64,000 nt of DNA from Adiantum capillus-veneris (GCA_014529385.2 CM043944.1:171245240-171309239); one strand, 5' to 3'; positions 11,040 to 22,785 are shown, counted from the stretch's first letter. Notes: generated by a model from the sequence alone, not told the origin. Made by a program: numbers and translations.

Positions 11040-11051
11040 TGGTATCAGAGC
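11040..11051 (+). other. Primer-binding site of family-B element
   Basis: TGGTATCAGAGC one base after the LTR end, complementary to initiator Met-tRNA. Confidence 0.9.
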
Positions 11052-11535
11052 TTTGGCAGTGTTCTGTATCACTCAAGGAAAGAACCACATAATAATTTTT
11101 TGCTTGTTGAGGTCGCACATAACCCAAGTCCTCTTGGGCATGTCGATTCCTAATCATGTTTTTGAAGAGTGACAAGAAACCCAAGAAAGAAGGGCTTGTC
11201 CAGCCTTCCCTTGTGCCTCTTTTCACTCATTGAGAGCGGACCGTGCACTTAGCGGGTGGCTAATCGACGTGAGGTGGGAAAAAGCAACCTTGGTGAGCTC
11301 AAGGCTGCCAAGGGGTGCGCCCGCGAAAAAGAGAAGAACTTGGGTGAAGAGAAGATCCTTCTCTAACACAGATTGCAAGCGAAAGAAGAACCACAAGAAC
11401 CTCAAGACCCGCAAGAACCTCAAGACCCTCAAGACCCTCCAGAACCTCAAGAACTCAAGAACCTCAAGAACTCAAGAACCAAGACCCACAAGAACCCAAG
11501 TTCCTCATGAACTTAAGAACCCAAGACTTCAGTGG

Positions 11536-12375
11536 ATGGTCATCACCCAAAGCGGAATGGATACTTCGCATGGAGGTGGTGAGCATGGGAGTGGGGAAGA
11601 AGAGTTTTCCCCACTAGGAGGTTTTTCCGACCCTTCCCCTTCCCCATCTATGCCAAGGATTGCACTAACTTCTATGGAGGCTTTGGAGCAGATGTTCATG
11701 GACAGGAGGATAGAACTATAAGCGCAACGCACTGCCTTGGAGCGCAAGCGCAAATAAAGACAAGCAGCATGGGAGCAAAGAAAGGAAGAATTGGATCGTA
11801 AACACACAGAAAGAAAAGCAGAAAGAGAAGCAGAAAGAAAGGCCGACTTGGAGCGTGAGCGTGAGCAAGCGCGCGAAGTGACCAAAGAAAGAATGACAGT
11901 CTTAGAGCATGAGCATGAGCACGTACGCTTGGCAGCCAAAAAAAGCCTAGCCGAATTCGATCGCAAGTGCGAAGAACGACGATTAGCGTATGAAGCGCAG
12001 AGCGCCTAACAGATGCAAGAGTTGTTGCGACTTTTTTCTAATGTACAGACGCAGATTGCAAAGGATCAGGAGAAGGAGACTCTCTCAGTCTCTTGTTTTC
12101 CAAAGCATGACACAGATGATTTGCATGATTATGATAAGCATGATGATTTGCATGATAATGATAAGCATGATGATTTGTCTGATCAAAATGTGATTACTCA
12201 CGAGCATGATGATTTGTATGATCAAGATGTGGCTGTTCCCAAGGATGATGGTTTAGTTGTTGCTTTTTCTAGTGAAGCTAACCTCATTGCAGGTTCGATC
12301 ATCACGAAGCACCGATCTTGGCTCTCGAGTCGAGGTCCAAAGAACCCCCACAGGAAGTATTATGTGTTCGAATGA
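11536..12375 (+). pseudogene. Coiled-coil gag-like ORF of family-B element
   Basis: A single reading frame starts at ATG 11536 (MVITQSGMDTSHGGG), like the gag start of the copy at 18789. It is broken by three TAA codons (11719, 11755, 12007). After an acidic start it becomes strongly charged and helical, rich in Arg and Glu (ERKAEREAERKADLERER), a likely coiled coil. It then ends in Asp/His repeats (DLHDYDKHDD, DLHDNDKHDD) encoded by a short tandem repeat at about 12115-12230. The capsid core, zinc knuckle and protease present in the relative are missing. It was probably a structural or RNA-binding gag remnant; it is non-functional as it stands. Confidence 0.65.
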
Positions 12376-13098
12376 TTAGTCAACACGCATTGTTCGAGTG
12401 TTTCATTCATGATGCTTTCCTGTATTTTAATCACCGTTCTTATGTGATTCCTTTTTAGAGGTGTGACATATTGTACGATGAGCACGATTCACTCATGAAT
12501 GAGAACGGATGTATGCGGATTACTCATGGAAAGATGAAATGTTTGCACCCAATGAATTCACATTCCATGTCTCTTTCTTGACATGACACAGTAATCGAAA
12601 GAGCACAAGAAGGATTGAGCATCAAGCATCGGCATTTACATGGTGATTTGCCACAATTGATAGATTTAGAATAGAAAGACAAGTTTCGACCCCATTGTTT
12701 ACGTGTGTTTGGTGAACGGTTTGGCACTCCATCTATATGTTTATCTACATTGCATGCACAGTCTTTTAGGAAGACTAGAATTTTTCCAGTCACTTTACAT
12801 GGAAAATGGGTATGTTCATGTTTTTGTGTTGGAAGTGGTTTCAGGAATTTTCAGCCTCGGAGATTCTTGAAGAAGGTCGACGCATGACTATAGACGAAGT
12901 TGAAGCATTGAAGGAGTTACAGATGACTGTGTCGCTTTTGGCGCGGCCCAAAGAAGCAAGCATTGCAGACCTTTATGAAGTTCAAGTATCGCATGACCTA
13001 CGCATCAGAGTGGGCCAGTGAAGAGTCCTTTCCAGGATTCCAGGCCCTGTTGGCGATCTCTCTCGACGCCATACAGTTCGGTATCAGTACCTCACTTT
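12376..13098 (+). other. Noncoding internal part of family-B element
   Basis: It lies between the gag-like relic and the polypurine tract. Only short frames are open, and no retroelement enzyme motif is seen on either strand. Confidence 0.6.
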
Positions 13099-13111
13099 GA
13101 AAAGGAGGGGA
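13099..13111 (+). other. Polypurine tract of family-B element
   Basis: gaaaaggagggga lies directly before the second LTR and marks the 3' end of the internal region. Confidence 0.85.
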
Positions 13112-14388
13112 TGTCACGTGATACATCTAACCCTCTGTGCACGTGGGCAAGCTACTTTATGACATGGGTTCAGTTCAGTTCAGTCAGTCCAGATTAGGAA
13201 GTGATCTGGCACTTTTGTGAGTGTGTTCGTAGACCTTGTATGTCCAGACACTTAGAGTAGATGCATATCCTCTGGTTGCACACAACATGATCATCCGATT
13301 TCCATCACAACCCATCAAGAGAATTTTTACAATGCATAGACCTATTTTCCGTATTTTTGACATTTTTCACTTATTATTTTTAAGTGACTTTTGTTGGGAA
13401 CTAGGTAGGGCAAATTCAGTAGCCAAGTATATAAGCAAATTTAGCGCTAGCACTTTCTGGCAAAAGAGGCAGCAGGAACTTCGGTTCAACAGACACCTTC
13501 TCAACAGGACCCCCAGCAGGCCTAGCGTTTTTGCATCACAGCAAGGACCTAGCGTTTTTCATCTACAGACCAACCTTGGCGTTTTTGCATGGCAGATCAG
13601 CCTCGGCGACAACAAAACACAGCAGATCAGCCTTAGCGTTAGCAGATTCCACAGCGACAACAGATCAACCCTAGGGTTAGCAGATTCCACAGCGATAGCA
13701 GATCAGCCCTAGCATTAGCAGATTTCCTCAGCAAGGACAATTTTCAGCCCTAGCGTTTTTGGTTTGCAGATCAGTCTCGGCGTTTTGCAATTCCATTGCG
13801 ACAGAATCAATAGTAGCACTAACGTTTTCAGTGTTCAGCATCAAGACACCGCAGTAGAATCCCCAAACCTCGCAGATCTCACCTTCCCGCAACCGATCCT
13901 CACCGCACAGTCAGATCCATCGAAGTTTGCAGTTTCAGCCCGGAAAACGCAGATTTCAGAATCTGCGTTTTCAACGCGTCGTCGTTGCATCGTCGTCCTC
14001 GACATATCTGAATTCAGCAGATAAAGATTTGCAGATTTCAGCCCTTAGCATTTTCAGATTTCAGCCCGTCTCGTCGTCGTCCTCATCGTCTTCGACATCG
14101 TCGGCAAATCCAAAGCATTGTAGAGATTTGTGCAATCAATAGTAGACCGCTCTCGCCATAGACAGTGGGGCCTTCAGAGGAGGGTTTGACAACATTCTGG
14201 TGTCGTATTCTTCTCTCTCTATCTCTTAGTCTCAGCACCTTCATTCACAGTGTTTATCCACTTGATCACTTGCACTCTCTCATTAAAGGACGGAAGGCTC
14301 TCCCTTCCCTAAGTAAAAGGAACCTTGAGCACAGTTCGGAGCACTCATCTTGTGCAAAGTTCAACATTCACTTCCGTTGCACCTTACA
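13112..14388 (+). repeat. 3' LTR of family-B element
   Basis: 1277 bp, matching 9761-11038 closely and ending CCTTACA next to the TCCTT duplication. Confidence 0.92.
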
Positions 14389-14413
14389 TCCTTATTCTCT
14401 TCCGTTGCACCTG

Positions 14414-16370
14414 ACGATGAATTTGCAAACTTGCCCCATTTGAGTTTGAATGGGCGCTTGCCCACCCACGGCTCCCCCAATCAACCATAATGCCTTCCGG
14501 GGTAGTTTTGTCAGTATCCCATAGAATTCGCATCCAATTTCGGGGCACATATCACCTTCCCAAGCTGTGCAGCCAACAATGGTAGAAAGTGTCTCCATGT
14601 GTGAGGGAAGTCTCCACTATTTCCACCTACATCGGGCAATTATGACGGATAAGACTTTGATAATCCTTTGTCAGTGCCCACATCAGAACATGGGTCATCT
14701 GCGTGCTAAAGAAGAGTGGAAACATCTCCAACAATAGATTTTTGGCTTCAATATTCGCCAATAGGACTTCATCAAATATATGAGCACCAAAATAAACACC
14801 ACGGATAGCTTGGCGTTTGAAAAGAAAATTGACCGACATGAGGCAGTATACAAAGTTGATCCTCTTGATGAGCCCTACGTATTGACGCGAACGGTTTTTT
14901 ATTCCAATAACTTTGGAAAATTAGGGTTTTCAGCAGCAAATTAGGGTTTCTGCAAAAAATTTCAGCATGTGTAAAATTAACATTATTGGAAGCTCTTGTT
15001 ATTTGTGTGCAGATAACATGTAATAGGAGTGAGGAACATGCACCTGAAAGCATTTGGGAGCATATAGTTGGACATCTACTCTTTTGTAACAAGGAGAACC
15101 ATTTGCTTGAAATTTTGCTTGAGAAATTTTGTTTGAAAATACTGTTTGGAATTTGTTTGAAATGGAGTTTATCTGTTATGCACTTGTCTTGATGCGGATT
15201 GAATTTGATTGATTCTGGTTTTGACGTTGCAAACCTTTAGATCACTCATGGCTCGGACCTTCATTTGGGAGGAGTATTCAAGAGTAAATTGTGATTGAAA
15301 TAATGTGATTAACTCATGTTATTTTACTTACATAATGGTAGCTTCTTCGTTTATTTAGCGGAATCTCCATATATTCCTTGCTTCACTGCCCCTTGCCCCT
15401 TGCTCTTACGTTTCTCCAAAACGCAGGATCGATGTTCGAACACAGGCACACAAAAAGTTGGTTTCATTGCACATTAGTTAACCACTCAAGCTGACCTCGT
15501 TCGCTGATCACATGCGAATGGTGTGTGCTTTCAAAAAATCAACCCATCGTCTACTCCTCAGCCTACCTGCACATCATCTCCCTCCTACACCTCAGCTTAC
15601 CTACGCGTCCTCGTCTCCTGCTCCTGTTTTCGTTGCGCATGGCCGTCGTCGTCTTCCTCCCGCAACTCAACTTGACTTGCTCGTCACCGTCTCCTACCCA
15701 CCTATTCAAGCGGGATCTTGCAAGATTCTCCTTAATGGAAACTTTTCGAAAATCGTAGGGACATACTCATGGATTGGACATTGGTTTGGGAGGAGTATTG
15801 AAGAGAAGAATGCCATTAAAGATGTCCGAATATCTCATGGCTTGGGCTTTTCCTAAGAGGAGTATTCATGTGTGTATTGTGAAACCTCTAAACGATGCAG
15901 GCTGCGGTGTGATGAGCGTCTAGCAAGCAATGCGAACTGCGGTGTGGGGAGCGTTTGGTTGTATCAAGCCTTTGAATCTCATGGCCCAGAACCTCGGTTC
16001 TCGGGGGAAGTATTCATGGGGGAGTGTGGCCTTCGAATTTCTCATGGCCTGGAACCTCGGTTCTCAGTGGCAGTATTCTTTTGTGAGTTTATGGTTTTAT
16101 GTCTCGTACTTACGTCTGTATCATTTGTGTTGCATTGTGATGTGCCAACCATATTTGCTCCAAATTGGGTGAGATTGCTTGGGTATGTAATATTAGTGCA
16201 TCGAGACACCCCTTCAAACATCAACGCAGTCTGGGTGTGATGGCTAACGTTGCTACACCAGAACATTAAGAGCTCCGATATAGAATGAGAAAATTGAACG
16301 ACCCTTGGAGTTTTTTGGACTAACTTGATTGAGTTTTGTAGATCTAATCACGGACAATTACTTTTCTTTC
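14414..16370. other. Unassigned repeat-rich DNA
   Basis: No supported gene. On the minus strand 14627-14839 has a 70-codon frame with faint resemblance to the conserved LINE RT block around the IxDxxLLAN motif, too weak to call. 15246-16076 holds five dispersed copies of a roughly 38-bp unit (ctcatgg...tttgggaggagtattca). The end of the stretch leads into a polypurine tract and family-A LTR, so at least the last 100 bp is the 3' end of a gypsy element. Confidence 0.35.
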
Positions 16371-16382
16371 AAGACGGGGGTA
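16371..16382 (+). other. Polypurine tract before family-A LTR
   Basis: aagacgggggta directly precedes the TGCCACAAA LTR start, in the same arrangement as the intact family-A copies. Confidence 0.6.
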
Positions 16383-16958
16383 TGCCACAAACCGCTGATG
16401 TAGCAAGCCACGAAGATCTGATCAATTTGTTGGCCGAGGGGCCTAAATCCTAATAGAAGAAGAAGAAAACTTAGCCAACTTACAGAGCCCGGTCGAGGGG
16501 CCTAAAGATTTAAAGTCCTAACCCTACCAACTTGCAGAGCAGTGGCCAAGGGGCCTAAACCGTAACTAAAGCAAATACTCAAACACTCCAAATTGTGTAG
16601 AAGATGCCGATGTGGCAACGCAAATTGCGGACCAGCTTTTTGGCGCTAGAGTTTGCTTTTGGGTGCAAGATTTTGGACTAGAAGCTTTTGAGTTTATTGC
16701 TTTTGGGGCTCTACTTTTAGGGCATCTCTTGTAAGAATAAATAAGAGCTCCCACAGCTGTTGTACTTTGCTCAAGCATTAATATAAAAATAAATACCGAA
16801 AGGGGCGCTAGATTTTGGGGCCAATATCTTTGGGCACGAAACTACACCGGGCCGTGTCGACTCCAATTATTAAAGTGTGATAAAGTTGTGAAGTATTTTA
16901 AGTAATTCTCTCGTGTGTCGTGCCAAATTTCCGACTTTGGGTGTCCAAGTCTGTAACA
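16383..16958 (+). repeat. Family-A 3' LTR remnant with internal minisatellite
   Basis: It runs from TGCCACAAACCG to the characteristic end gtgtccaagtctgtaaca and includes the conserved aaataccgaaaggggcgc and ttggggccaatat blocks. Between about 16430 and 16565 a unit of about 60-65 bp (gaggggcctaaa ... ccaacttacagagc) is repeated three times. No matching 5' LTR is visible. Confidence 0.75.
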
Positions 16959-17037
16959 CGATGAGAGTAAGAAGTCAAATTTATCAAACATAGAAAAAGA
17001 ACAACACGAATTTTTGTAATCTCAAGCTTACTTGTTC

Positions 17038-17310
17038 TTTGAAGGTTTGCTTGGAGAGCTACCTCGTGAGAGACCTGAAGATCACACCATTGATTTGAAA
17101 CCTGGCAGTTCGCCACCGAATCGGCCACTTTACAGAAAAGTAGAGCCCAGAACGTGGAAATCATGAACCAAGTAAAGGAACTTCTTGAAAAGGGTCTAAT
17201 CCAACCAAGTACATCACGTTCTAGTTCATCAACGCTTTAGTGTTAAACAAAGATGGATCATAGAGAATGTGCATTGACTACAGAGCTCTCAATAAAATCA
17301 CCATCAAGAA
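17038..17310 (+). pseudogene. Gypsy reverse-transcriptase N-terminal scrap
   Basis: The translation shows the start of a gypsy RT: RPEDHTIDLKPGSSPPNRPL, then VKELLEKGLIQPSTS and a degraded form of the NKDGSWRMCIDYRALNKIT region ending at NK. Several stops are present. It is cut exactly where the family-B LTR begins at 17315, so that element inserted into an older gypsy copy or joined to it by deletion. Confidence 0.8.
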
Positions 17311-17314
17311 CAAG

Positions 17315-18350
17315 TGTTACGTGCACATCTAACCCTATGTGCATGCGAACAAACTACTTCAAGTCCAGGGTTCAGGTCAGCTTAGGAAGTGTTCTGGCAC
17401 CTTTGTGAGCCTGTGCGCAGGCCGTGCATGTCGAGGCACTTAGAGTACTTGCATATCCTCTGGTTACACACAACATGCAGTCAGTAGCCATCATGAGCAT
17501 TTTACAGGACATAGAACCCATTTTCCCTATTTTAGCCATTTTTCATTTATTATTAATAAGTGACTTTGTTGGGAAACTGGGTAGGGTGAATTTGCTAAGT
17601 TAATATAAAAGAAACTTGGCAATCACTCAGTAGAGCAGAAGAAACCAAGAGAGCACAGGTAGACTCTGCAGTAGGCCCTCTAGGGTTTCTCCTCATCAAG
17701 AACCTTTAGCATTCAGCCTAGCACCAGGGATTTCAGCGTTCAGCGTTGCAGATATGCAGTTTGCTGTCCATTCCAGCGTTTTGTACTGGCCAGCGTTTTG
17801 TACCTGCCTGCATCAACGCTTACAGCAGCCAGCATCAGTGTTATACAGCAGCCAGCACTACCGTTTTTCAGCAGGCTGATCCAACATTTTTCAGCAGATT
17901 AAATCAGTGTTTTCAACAGGAAGCATTAGCGTTTTCAACCGAGAAAGAGCAGCGTTTTTCAGCCCTGAAGTCAGTGTTTTCAGCCAGCCGTCGTCCTCGT
18001 CGTCACTGTCGTCCCCGACTTAGATCAGCATTGCATCATAGCATCATGAACTTGCATCAGCACCTTTGTACTAGATTTGTGCAATCAATAGCATAGACTT
18101 CTCTCGCTATCGAGAGAGGGGCCCTTGGAGGAGGGTTTGACAACATTCTGGTGTCGTATTCTCTTCTCTATTTCTCTCTCAGTCTCAACACCTTCATTCA
18201 CAGTGTTTATCCAGTTTGTTTGTGATCATTTGCACTCTCTCACCGAAGGAACGGAAGGCTCTCCCTTCCGTAAGTCAAAGGAACCCTTGAGCACAATTCG
18301 GAGCACTCATCTTGAGCAAAGTTCAGCATTCACTTCCGTTGCACCTTACA
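17315..18350 (+). repeat. 5' LTR of truncated family-B gypsy
   Basis: TGTTACGTGCACATC...CCTTACA, with the shared end cttccgttgcaccttaca, the cttggaggagggtttgacaa block and the cagcgttttcag-type repeats (17750-17990). Confidence 0.88.
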
Positions 18351-18351
18351 T

Positions 18352-18363
18352 TGGTATCAGAGC
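18352..18363 (+). other. Primer-binding site
   Basis: TGGTATCAGAGC one base after the LTR, complementary to initiator Met-tRNA. Confidence 0.9.
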
Positions 18364-18788
18364 TTTGACAGTGTTCTGTATCACTCAAGGAAAGAACCAC
18401 AAGATTTTTTTTTTGCGTAACCCAAGTCCTCTTTGGCGTGTGGATTCCTATTCGTGTTTTTGAAGAGTGGTAGGAAACCCAAGAAAGAAGGGCTTTTCCG
18501 GCCTCCCCTTGTTCTTCTTTTCATTCATTGAGAGCGGACTGTGCATTTAGCGGCCGGCCATTCGACGTGAGGTGGGAAAAAGCAACCTTGGTGTGAGCGC
18601 AAGGCCGTCAAGGGGTGCGCTTGCAGGAAAGAGAAGAGCTTGGGTAAGAGAAGATCCTTCTCTAACATAGATTACAAGCTAAAGAAAGACTTCATGAACC
18701 TCAAGAACTCAAGAACTTAAGGACCCAAGAACTAAAGAATCTTCAGAACCAAGTTCTTCGTGGACTTAAGTACCCAAGATCTCAGTGT

Positions 18789-20810
18789 ATGGTCATCACC
18801 CGAAGCGGAATGGATACTTTGCTTGAAGGTGATGAGCATGGAGATGGAGAAGAAGAATTTTCCCCACGAGGAGATTTTTCCGACCCTCCCCCTCCCCATC
18901 TACGCCAAAGGTTGCACCAAATCCTATGGAGGCTTTGGTCAAGTTGATGATGGACATGATGTTACAACAAGAGGCGCAACGCGCTATCTTGGAGAGCGAG
19001 CGCGAAGAACGACGGTTAGCCTTGGAGCGTGAGCGTGATCAAGCACGCTTGGCAGCTGAAGAAAGGCAGTTAGCCTTGGAACGTGGTGCGAGAAAGCGCA
19101 CTTGGTGGCCGAAGAAAGACGAGCAGTCTTGGAGTTAGAGCGTGAGGCGCAGAGAGACCAACGCATGCAAGAGTTGGTCCTATAGGTGCTCACCTTGAAG
19201 CCCGAGCCGGTCAAAGATGTTGGTAGTTCATCAAGTAGCATAAGCAGAGATTCGGACTCCAACAACCCAGTCATTGAGAAGTTGGCGTTCAGTAAGTATG
19301 ACGGTAAGATGGATGCTACTATTATTCATTCTTGGTTGCATCAATTTAATGCTACTTTGCGACAGCTAAGAAGACAGGAAATAGCAAGGTTTTGACGGCA
19401 GCCATGTACCTTGCCGGTGATGCCATTAATTGGTACAACGCTTGGCAAGAGACACAGTTCACCGCGCACCTAGAGGAAGCCGGAAAAGACGTCCCCCTTT
19501 TCTTCAATTGGGCCGACTTCCAAGACAAGCTCAAGGCGCGGTTTATGCCACCACAGTACCTAGCACGATTGAAAGACGATTGGGGCAGTCTCAAGCAAAA
19601 TGGTATGCCAGTCATGTCTTTCTCTAATCGTGTTTTGCAGCTCGGCGACCAATTACGCAAATCGGATGATGAGCGCAAGGAGGCATTCCTTTATGGATTG
19701 TATATCAAGTATGATGTCGAGGTACTCGATCCGATTGATCTCAACAAGGTGGTAGCAATTGCTCTCGCACAAGAGATGAAGCACAATAAGGGAAAGCCTA
19801 AGGAGAACAAGTCTTCTCAAAGTACCTCTCAGACTCCTTAGAACCCTTAGAACGGTAAGAACGGTAAGAATGGTAACTCGTCTAGCCAATCTTCCTCTAA
19901 TCCTTTGGAAAAGAACTCACAAAATGAATCTAAGTGTAAAGCTAAAACACCTGCTAAACCTAAGCTAACCCCTGACGAAAAAGCCGCAAAAGGAATTATA
20001 GGAGGATACATAACGGTAGAAGAACAAGTCATTTATGCTAAGGAAGGTCGTTGTTATCAATGTCACGTCAAGGGTCACATTAAAGCGGCTAATACAGCCC
20101 CACCTAAAGAACCTAAGGAACCCTCAACTACCACAAGCACTCTAATGAACCAATCTGAATCTTCACATGTTTCTGACACACACATTGATGAGTCTCTCTT
20201 TAAGTGTTATGGTCATGTGAAGGGTCAACGTTTTGTCATATTGTTTGATATAGGCAGTATACATGATGTGATTAGTGCCTCACTTATAGAGAGAGCCCGC
20301 CTAGAGGTTAGTCAGATATCTCCTCTCGAGGTGTCGGGCTTCGCTCCTGGTATGGACTCTCTCATCACGCAAGAGTGTCTTGACGTGTTGTTTACAGTTC
20401 AACAAGCTGCCTTCCGTAGGAAATGTGTCGTGTCTCCTCTCTCAGGATGTGATATGCTTTTGGGCATTAGATGGTGTCGTGAGCATAACCCTCTGATTGA
20501 TTGGGCGGACAATACTCTCATTTTAAATGCCAAAAGTGACTCTCCCATGCTCATTCGTGGTGAGGAGGGTCTATATTCTTTGCATCTCATTTCTCATGTG
20601 TAGGCGAAGCGTGAATTACGACGACGAGCACAAGCGGCATTCATCTATGCCTCTCCAATTACCCAGAGCATTCAAGCTCCAGACAGGTATTCCGCTTTGT
20701 TTACCAAGTTAAAGTATCTCTTTCTGCAGGATGATCTTCCACCCCGTCTCCCACCCGAGCGGCCGGAGGACCATCGCATCGAGCTTACGGAGCTTCTTGT
20801 ATTACGGTAG
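18789..20810 (+). pseudogene. Gypsy gag-protease with RT start, frameshifted
   Basis: Start at ATG 18789 (MVITRSGMDT). An Arg/Glu-rich coiled coil follows (ESEREERRLALERERDQA), then the gag capsid-like domain (KYDGKMDATIIHSWLHQF; YLAGDAINWYNAW; FKARF-type LKARFMPPQY). A knuckle CYQCHVKGHIKAAN has lost its last Cys. The protease has DIG in place of DSG (ILFDIGSIHDVI) and ends with a normal MLLGIRW region. The linker QDDLPPRLPPERPEDHRIEL begins RT and then stops. Frameshifts near 18900, 19150 and 19390 and stops near 19839, 19851 and 20600 kill it. Enzyme and particle functions are known for the family only. Confidence 0.85.
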
Positions 20811-21490
20811 CTTGCAACATAATGGCCTTCTCTGATTTAGTCAACAATTTTGGTTTTCTATGATCAGAAACATAGATTCAGAACCAGACTCAAGGAGTCA
20901 ACTAATTAATAAATACACACAAAAACTTAGAAACAAGTACATACTTCTCTTTCGAAGAGTTTTGCAACAGTTGGAGGCGTGGGGCCTTGCAAAACACATG
21001 AAAAAGGCATACCTATGAGCAACATAACCGAATGTGCATATGTTCGACTATGATCGCGTGATGCATGAGAGCGAGAGTATGGAGAAAAGAAGAGGGACAC
21101 GAGCAGTGGGTACAATCTCCCCCCTGTGTAGAAGTGAGCTTTTTCCTTCGGTACATATATATTTATAAAAAAAAAGTTCAGCCCAAAATAGATACATTTA
21201 CTTCGGTAAAAATAGGATTTGACCAAAGACTAATTTACAACAAACATATAATTGCTCCAATTATAATTAGTGTACGCCCTCTTCCTTGATACTTGAAGCT
21301 GTCGCCAACACATCTTGCACTTAGCGATGTGCTAAACAACAATACTATACCATGTGATCACAATAGACATCATTCTCACTGCATCACGAGTAAATCATTC
21401 CAAAATAAACAATTAATCAAATATCCATTTCCGTTAAATACCCTGAGGTTAAAAGACAATTGTCCTCAGTTGTTATCAAAACCAAAATAA
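20811..21490. other. Intergenic DNA, nothing recognised
   Basis: AT-rich sequence after the gypsy truncation point. Short frames on both strands show no domain. No LTR end or inverted repeat found. Confidence 0.4.
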
Positions 21491-21519
21491 TTGCAGCTAG
21501 TCACTCGTCTAACAACTGA

Positions 21520-21705
21520 TGTTGCCAAAGTCGGCAAATCTACACAAATAGGCGTGCTGCATAAACTGGTGAATCTGCACTTGTGCTACTTAAATTGGCG
21601 AAGCTGCATTGTGGTCATGCTGCATAAATCGATGAATCTACATTCGTGCTGTCGAAATCTTCAAATCTATATTAGTGCTGCCTAAACCGGCGAATCTACA
21701 CTGAG
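21520..21705. repeat. Minisatellite of about 34-bp units
   Basis: About five diverged copies of a unit reading tgctgcataaactggtgaat followed by ctacactt. It lies just beyond the gag relic on the minus strand, where protease would be expected. Confidence 0.65.
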
Positions 21706-21715
21706 ATGGGATTAC

Positions 21716-22785
21716 TGCCTAAACCAGAAAATATGTGACCACTTTTGTCTTTCCCTTTTCCTCCTGGGTTAATCCACTGGTTCCTTCTTCTCCCTTAATT
21801 TTGATGCCATAATCATTTGACCTAGTTAGCATCTGTCTTGGCAATGGATACATGTCTCCACCCATCCTTGGTGGCTTATCACATTGTGGGCTGATGTGGC
21901 CCCACTCTCCACAATTATAACATGTGGGCGTCTGCCTCCAGAACCTACCATTGCTTTGTTCAACACCATTCCTGGGTTTTTCTTCACCTCCTGGCTGATT
22001 GCAAACCTCCCTCGACCTCGACTATTTCCCACATTACCTAACATGTTTAGGCTGAGATTCTTCATTAAATCTACCACTTGCCTCATGTCTTGCCTTAGCC
22101 CATCATCTTGTACTGCTGTAGTGACCACTGCTGGCATAACTTGAGGAGTAACAGAAACCACTGGTTCATGATGAACCGTTGACATGCGACCTTGTAAAGA
22201 ATCCATAGGCTGAAACTCAGGCCTCCTGGGCGAAGACTCCACCCCTAGTTGGCTCATTTTCCTCAGCTTCCACTCTTTGTTCCTTGCCACCTCCAATGCA
22301 TCTTCATATGTTCTAAGCTTCTTTAGCTCCACTCTCCAACGTATGTTCTCCCAAAGACCAGCCAAGAACCTGTCCTTCTTCATCATGTCAGGTGGGGGCA
22401 CCTGTGGTGCTAAGGCCTTGCACCTCCTCTCCCATGCCAATGAAAACTTACGTATGTACGCATGTATTGGCTCACCTTCCTTTTGCACCAAACCCTGTAC
22501 TTCTTGCCACACTTTGTCAGGATCTTCTGTCTTCACAAACTCCACTTCCAATCCATGCCGTAGATTATCCCAACTTAATCTCACAGGTGGATCAGCCACA
22601 CGCAACTCCTCTTCAAATGCTTTGGACCAAACTCATGCATCACTCTTCAAACAAATTTGAAGAAGACGTAACATCTGTGCCGGGTCATGAATCTGGTTGC
22701 TAATGCAGGCAACCTCCTTCTTTTCCAAAAAGTCTTCCACATCTTCATCACTTCTTCCATGAAACTCCGAATAAGAGAAAGCCAT
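21716..22785 (-). pseudogene. Isolated gypsy gag relic
   Basis: The probable start is ATG at 22785 (MAFSYSEFHGRSDEDVEDFL). The retrotransposon gag domain follows (LSWDNLRHGLEVEF, then EGEPIHAYIRKFSLAWERR) and then a knuckle CYNCGEWGHISPQC of perfect CX2CX4HX4C form in a different frame. Defects are one in-frame TGA near 22632 and one frameshift near 21925. The frame ends with TAG near 21716. No protease, RT or LTR could be joined to it on either side, so it is an orphan fragment of an element distinct from families A and B. Confidence 0.8.

Larger units (their letters stand above)
9761..14388 (+). mobile_element. Non-autonomous gypsy-type element, family B (4.6 kb)
   Basis: Two nearly equal LTRs (9761-11038 and 13112-14388) are flanked by the 5-bp duplication TCCTT (9756-9760 and 14389-14393). 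A primer site follows the first LTR and a polypurine tract precedes the second. Only about 2 kb of internal DNA remains. It encodes a broken, charged coiled-coil gag-like protein and none of protease, RT, RNase H or integrase. The gag start matches that of the larger relative at 17315-20810, so this copy would need enzymes from such a relative. Confidence 0.92.
17315..20810 (+). mobile_element. 3'-truncated gypsy, family B relative
   Basis: It consists of one LTR (17315-18350), a primer site, gag, protease and only the first residues of RT; the sequence breaks off near 20810 without a second LTR. The 5' LTR, with ttaatataaaag as a TATA-like box near 17602, is related to the family-B LTRs. This copy shows what the full coding region of the family looks like, which the 9761 element has lost. 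Confidence 0.85.

Noticed and set aside
11040-11051. tRNA gene suggested by TGGTATCAGAGC sites
   Set aside because: These 12-mers are primer-binding sites directly after LTR ends; no cloverleaf surrounds them.
14627-14839. LINE RT fragment on the minus strand
   Set aside because: Only a faint likeness around DEVLLANIEA; no second motif supports it, so it is left as unassigned.
21520-21705. CRISPR-like array
   Set aside because: Units are contiguous and diverged, with no constant repeat separated by unique spacers, and the DNA is from a plant nucleus.
22277-22660. 127-residue + strand frame
   Set aside because: Antisense shadow of the gypsy gag relic.
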